Part shown: positions 16,028-17,351 of the stretch, in pieces | How the letters are laid out: each line of letters opens with the position of its first letter | How positions within the stretch are numbered: the stretch's first letter is position 1 | Assembly: GCA_046861615.1 (NCBI GenBank) | Contig: JBHHUS010000040.1 | Coordinates: 1 to 17,351 of the forward strand | Direction: 5' to 3' | Length of the DNA stretch: 17,351 bases | Origin: CAZNUM01 sp046861615 | Lineage (GTDB): Bacteria; Fidelibacterota; Marinisomatia; Marinisomatales; TCS55 | Made by a program: the position numbers and the translations under genes | Notes under the pieces: model-generated | Database searches by the model: none | Told to the model about the DNA's origin: nothing | What the model saw: only the letters and a program-made list of their open reading frames with translations

Positions 16028-16768
16028 TTACAGGTCGATGCCCTGAAGCAACTGTTTCTTCTGATATTCAATTCCTTCTTCAGAGTACATTTCATTGATC
16101 GCCTGCTGCATTTGTTTTTCCACGGTTTTGCTGTGGAGCTGTACCTGGATATGTAAATCGTCAATTACCCGGACTTTCATTTCCGTCTTTGAGTCGGTAT
16201 ACTGGTGGTACACGCCGTCGAAATCCTTGGGCGTGCCATATTCCATGAGAATCTTGTATTTCAATACATCATCGGCCGTTAGCTGGGGAAAGCCTGTGGG
16301 TTTCAGTTCGGTGGTGCGGATGACGTCCTCCAGGATGTAGTGGGAAGGTTCGTAATTGGAAGCGCTGTAAACATAATTCACATTCACAAACTGCAGTTCA
16401 ATCGTTTCGATTGTTAATCGGGTGATCACCTGGTAAAACACTTTGGCCCGTTTAACAGCCAGACGCACGCCGATGGGCAGGGACTGAATATCGTCCCAGT
16501 ATTCAATCGACTGGGCGGAATCGGGGACGGTGGAAAGGACCGTAGGCAGACTCATGCCCCATTTAGCAATCGGCTGCCGGTCCAGGACCCAACCCGTGGG
16601 CAAGGATTTTAAGCGGACCTGAGGGCGAATAGTTTCCTTCTGTATTCCAGTGGCCGGATCCGGTTCAGTGAATACGGCCTCCGGTGCAACGGAGGGCGGC
16701 GCCGAGCAGGCCGTCTGCCAGATTAAGGCGAACCCCGAGAGAATTAATAAATTTCGTTTTGTTATCAT
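16028..16768 (-). CDS. Putative lipoprotein of unknown function upstream of the Omp85 gene
   Basis: I do not recognise this 246-residue protein. I chose the ATG at 16768 because it places a basic-hydrophobic signal segment (KRNLLILSGFALIW) at the N-terminus, ending at QTAC with Cys21; glutamine at -3 is unusual for a lipobox. A TTG at 16801 would add eleven charged residues before the signal. The mature protein begins Pro/Ala-rich, then becomes mixed alpha/beta. Its C-terminal third (about 200-246) is charged, with a likely helix rich in Gln, Glu and Lys. It is the first gene of the minus-strand envelope block and ends 34 bp before the Omp85 start, so it could be an accessory lipoprotein of that barrel. 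Confidence 0.7.
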   Translation of the reverse strand: MITKRNLLILSGFALIWQTACSAPPSVAPEAVFTEPDPATGIQKETIRPQVRLKSLPTGWVLDRQPIAKWGMSLPTVLSTVPDSAQSIEYWDDIQSLPIGVRLAVKRAKVFYQVITRLTIETIELQFVNVNYVYSASNYEPSHYILEDVIRTTELKPTGFPQLTADDVLKYKILMEYGTPKDFDGVYHQYTDSKTEMKVRVIDDLHIQVQLHSKTVEKQMQQAINEMYSEEGIEYQKKQLLQGIDL

Positions 16769-16947
16769 CTTGGATCTTTCCCGAATTTCTTCTGCAATCA
16801 ATAGTTTTGTTTCACAGCTAAATTTATTTGCTGGCGCCGGAGACCCGTTCTGGTGGCATCCGGACCCTGAAAACTGATATTTACGAAGGGGAAAGCTACA
16901 TAATTCAGTTCAAAAGTAGAATCAGGAATTACAGCCATGGGGGCAAT
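16769..16947. other. Intergenic spacer with no recognised gene
   Basis: This stretch separates the envelope block from the terminator of the small repeat protein. It should contain the promoter of the 16768 lipoprotein gene, but I found no convincing -35/-10 pair. No tRNA-like fold, repeat or plausible small gene with a ribosome-binding site was seen. Confidence 0.4.
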
Positions 16948-16980
16948 AAAAAAGCCCTCCCGAGGTGGAGAGGGCTTTTT
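16948..16980 (-). terminator. Intrinsic terminator of the two-repeat small protein gene
   Basis: AAAAAGCCCTC (16949-16959) pairs with GAGGGCTTTTT (16970-16980) around a 10-nt loop. On the minus strand the stem is followed by a T-rich run, and it starts 20 bp after the stop codon at 17000. This is a strong rho-independent terminator. The plus strand also has a T-tract, so it can work in both directions. Confidence 0.9.
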
Positions 16981-16999
16981 CAGTTAAAGGAATTGGTAG

Positions 17000-17227
17000 T
17001 TATTTACGACCCCGGGCCATTTTTGCACGGGAGACATTGCCATTTTTATCGATGAAATAAAGATAGCCCTGTTCACGCTGTACACCGGCATGAGCCACTT
17101 TTTCAGCATTCCCGCCGCCCTTACCGGCACGGGCCATTTTGGAACGCCAGACATCGCCATCTTTGCCGAGGTAGTAAAGATAACCAGATTCTTTTCTTAC
17201 GCCTGTTGATTTCACAACTTCAGCCAT
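17000..17227 (-). CDS. Small basic protein made of two tandem 35-residue repeats
   Basis: I cannot assign a function. The 75 residues are two copies of one unit, residues 2-36 and 41-75, with 19 of 35 positions identical. The shared pattern is AE.V...GV..E.GYLY followed by K.G.V.R.KMAR. Each unit looks like a short beta hairpin (GYLYYL, turn at KDGDV) followed by a basic KMAR tail, joined by a Gly-rich linker. There is no signal peptide or membrane segment, so the protein is cytoplasmic and strongly basic; nucleic-acid or ribosome binding is possible but unproven. AAGGAGGT lies 5 nt before the ATG, and the gene has its own promoter candidate and terminator. These signs point to a well-expressed monocistronic gene. 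Confidence 0.85.
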   Translation of the reverse strand: MAEVVKSTGVRKESGYLYYLGKDGDVWRSKMARAGKGGGNAEKVAHAGVQREQGYLYFIDKNGNVSRAKMARGRK

Positions 17228-17232
17228 TAAAG

Positions 17233-17240
17233 ACCTCCTT
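17233..17240 (-). promoter_or_regulatory. Strong Shine-Dalgarno of the two-repeat protein
   Basis: AAGGAGGT on the minus strand is a full match to the anti-Shine-Dalgarno core, 5 nt before the ATG at 17227. It fixes the start codon and implies efficient translation. Confidence 0.85.
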
Positions 17241-17273
17241 TGTATGTGGTTAGGATATTTTAAATTTAATCTG

Positions 17274-17343
17274 TCGACGAGAAGTGTACGTTCCTTCGTC
17301 GGTAATAGTCAAGATTTTTCTCGTCGAGCCCCCGACGAGAAAA
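17274..17343. repeat. Cluster of TCGACGAGAA-type motifs around the small-protein promoter
   Basis: TCGACGAGAA occurs at 17274-17283 and, inverted, at 17318-17327. CCGACGAGAAA occurs at 17332-17342, and a weaker inverted relative (CCTTCGTCGG) at 17293-17302. The two outer copies form an exact 11-bp inverted repeat, TTTTCTCGTCG (17316-17326) / CGACGAGAAAA (17333-17343), with a 6-nt loop. The copies lie just upstream of the -35, in the spacer and just downstream of the -10, as expected of operator sites. Confidence 0.6.
17283..17312 (-). promoter_or_regulatory. Sigma70-like promoter candidate for the two-repeat protein
   Basis: On the minus strand TTGACT (17312-17307) is a 5-of-6 match to the -35 box. 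An 18-bp spacer separates it from TACACT (17288-17283), a 4-of-6 match to the -10 box. Transcription would start near 17275, leaving a leader of about 48 nt before the ATG. Repeated TCGACGAGAA-type motifs flank it. Confidence 0.6.
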
Positions 17344-17351
17344 TTTCACCC

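Noticed and set aside
16800..16947. Possible tRNA or small RNA in the spacer
   Set aside because: No cloverleaf, conserved TTCGA-type arm or promoter-plus-terminator pairing for a separate transcript could be found.
17316..17343. Hairpin at the right edge as an intrinsic terminator
   Set aside because: The 11-bp stem is perfect, but neither strand has a T-tract after it, and the same motif recurs around the promoter, so an operator is the better reading.

Overview
The window reads as chromosome from a Gram-negative, double-membraned bacterium. It encodes a TonB-dependent receptor, an Omp85-family barrel and several lipoproteins. A receptor with an N-terminal carboxypeptidase-regulatory-like domain paired with a DUF4249 lipoprotein points to the Bacteroidota/FCB side of the tree. 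SecD and SecF are separate genes, and some genes carry clear Shine-Dalgarno sequences; both are less typical of Bacteroidota proper. A non-Bacteroidota FCB lineage (for example Marinimicrobia- or Calditrichota-like) is my best inference, not something the sequence proves. There are no insertion sequences, tRNAs, rRNAs or CRISPR arrays, and gene density is high.

Layout. Positions 1-2168 (+) hold the 3' part of secD and all of secF, ending in a bidirectional hairpin terminator (2194-2220). Positions 8509-2233 (-) hold a five-gene co-directional block: an unrecognised exported protein, a TonB-dependent receptor, a DUF4249 lipoprotein, an ABC ATPase and an ABC-2 permease. The first three genes overlap by 4 bp each. 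A divergent spacer (8510-8598) separates this block from a plus-strand run at 8599-13191: an EamA-type permease, an Ogt-type DNA alkyltransferase, a DUF502 membrane protein, a fused FakA-DegV protein and PlsY. A minus-strand envelope block follows (16768-13198): a putative lipoprotein, a one-POTRA Omp85 protein, a six-repeat WSPDG propeller lipoprotein and a small exported protein. At the right edge is a 75-residue two-repeat protein on the minus strand. It has a strong Shine-Dalgarno, its own terminator, and a promoter region with repeated TCGACGAGAA-type motifs.

How the genes work together. The most coherent unit is fakA-degV plus plsY. The fusion joins the kinase half and the fatty-acid-binding half of fatty acid kinase in one chain, and the next gene, overlapping by 8 bp, encodes the acyltransferase that uses acyl-phosphate. 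Together they could form a short route from free fatty acid to lysophosphatidic acid. The receptor operon looks like an uptake or sensing unit whose substrate cannot be read from the sequence. The 16768-13198 block looks like an outer-membrane assembly or surface-protein unit of unknown purpose.
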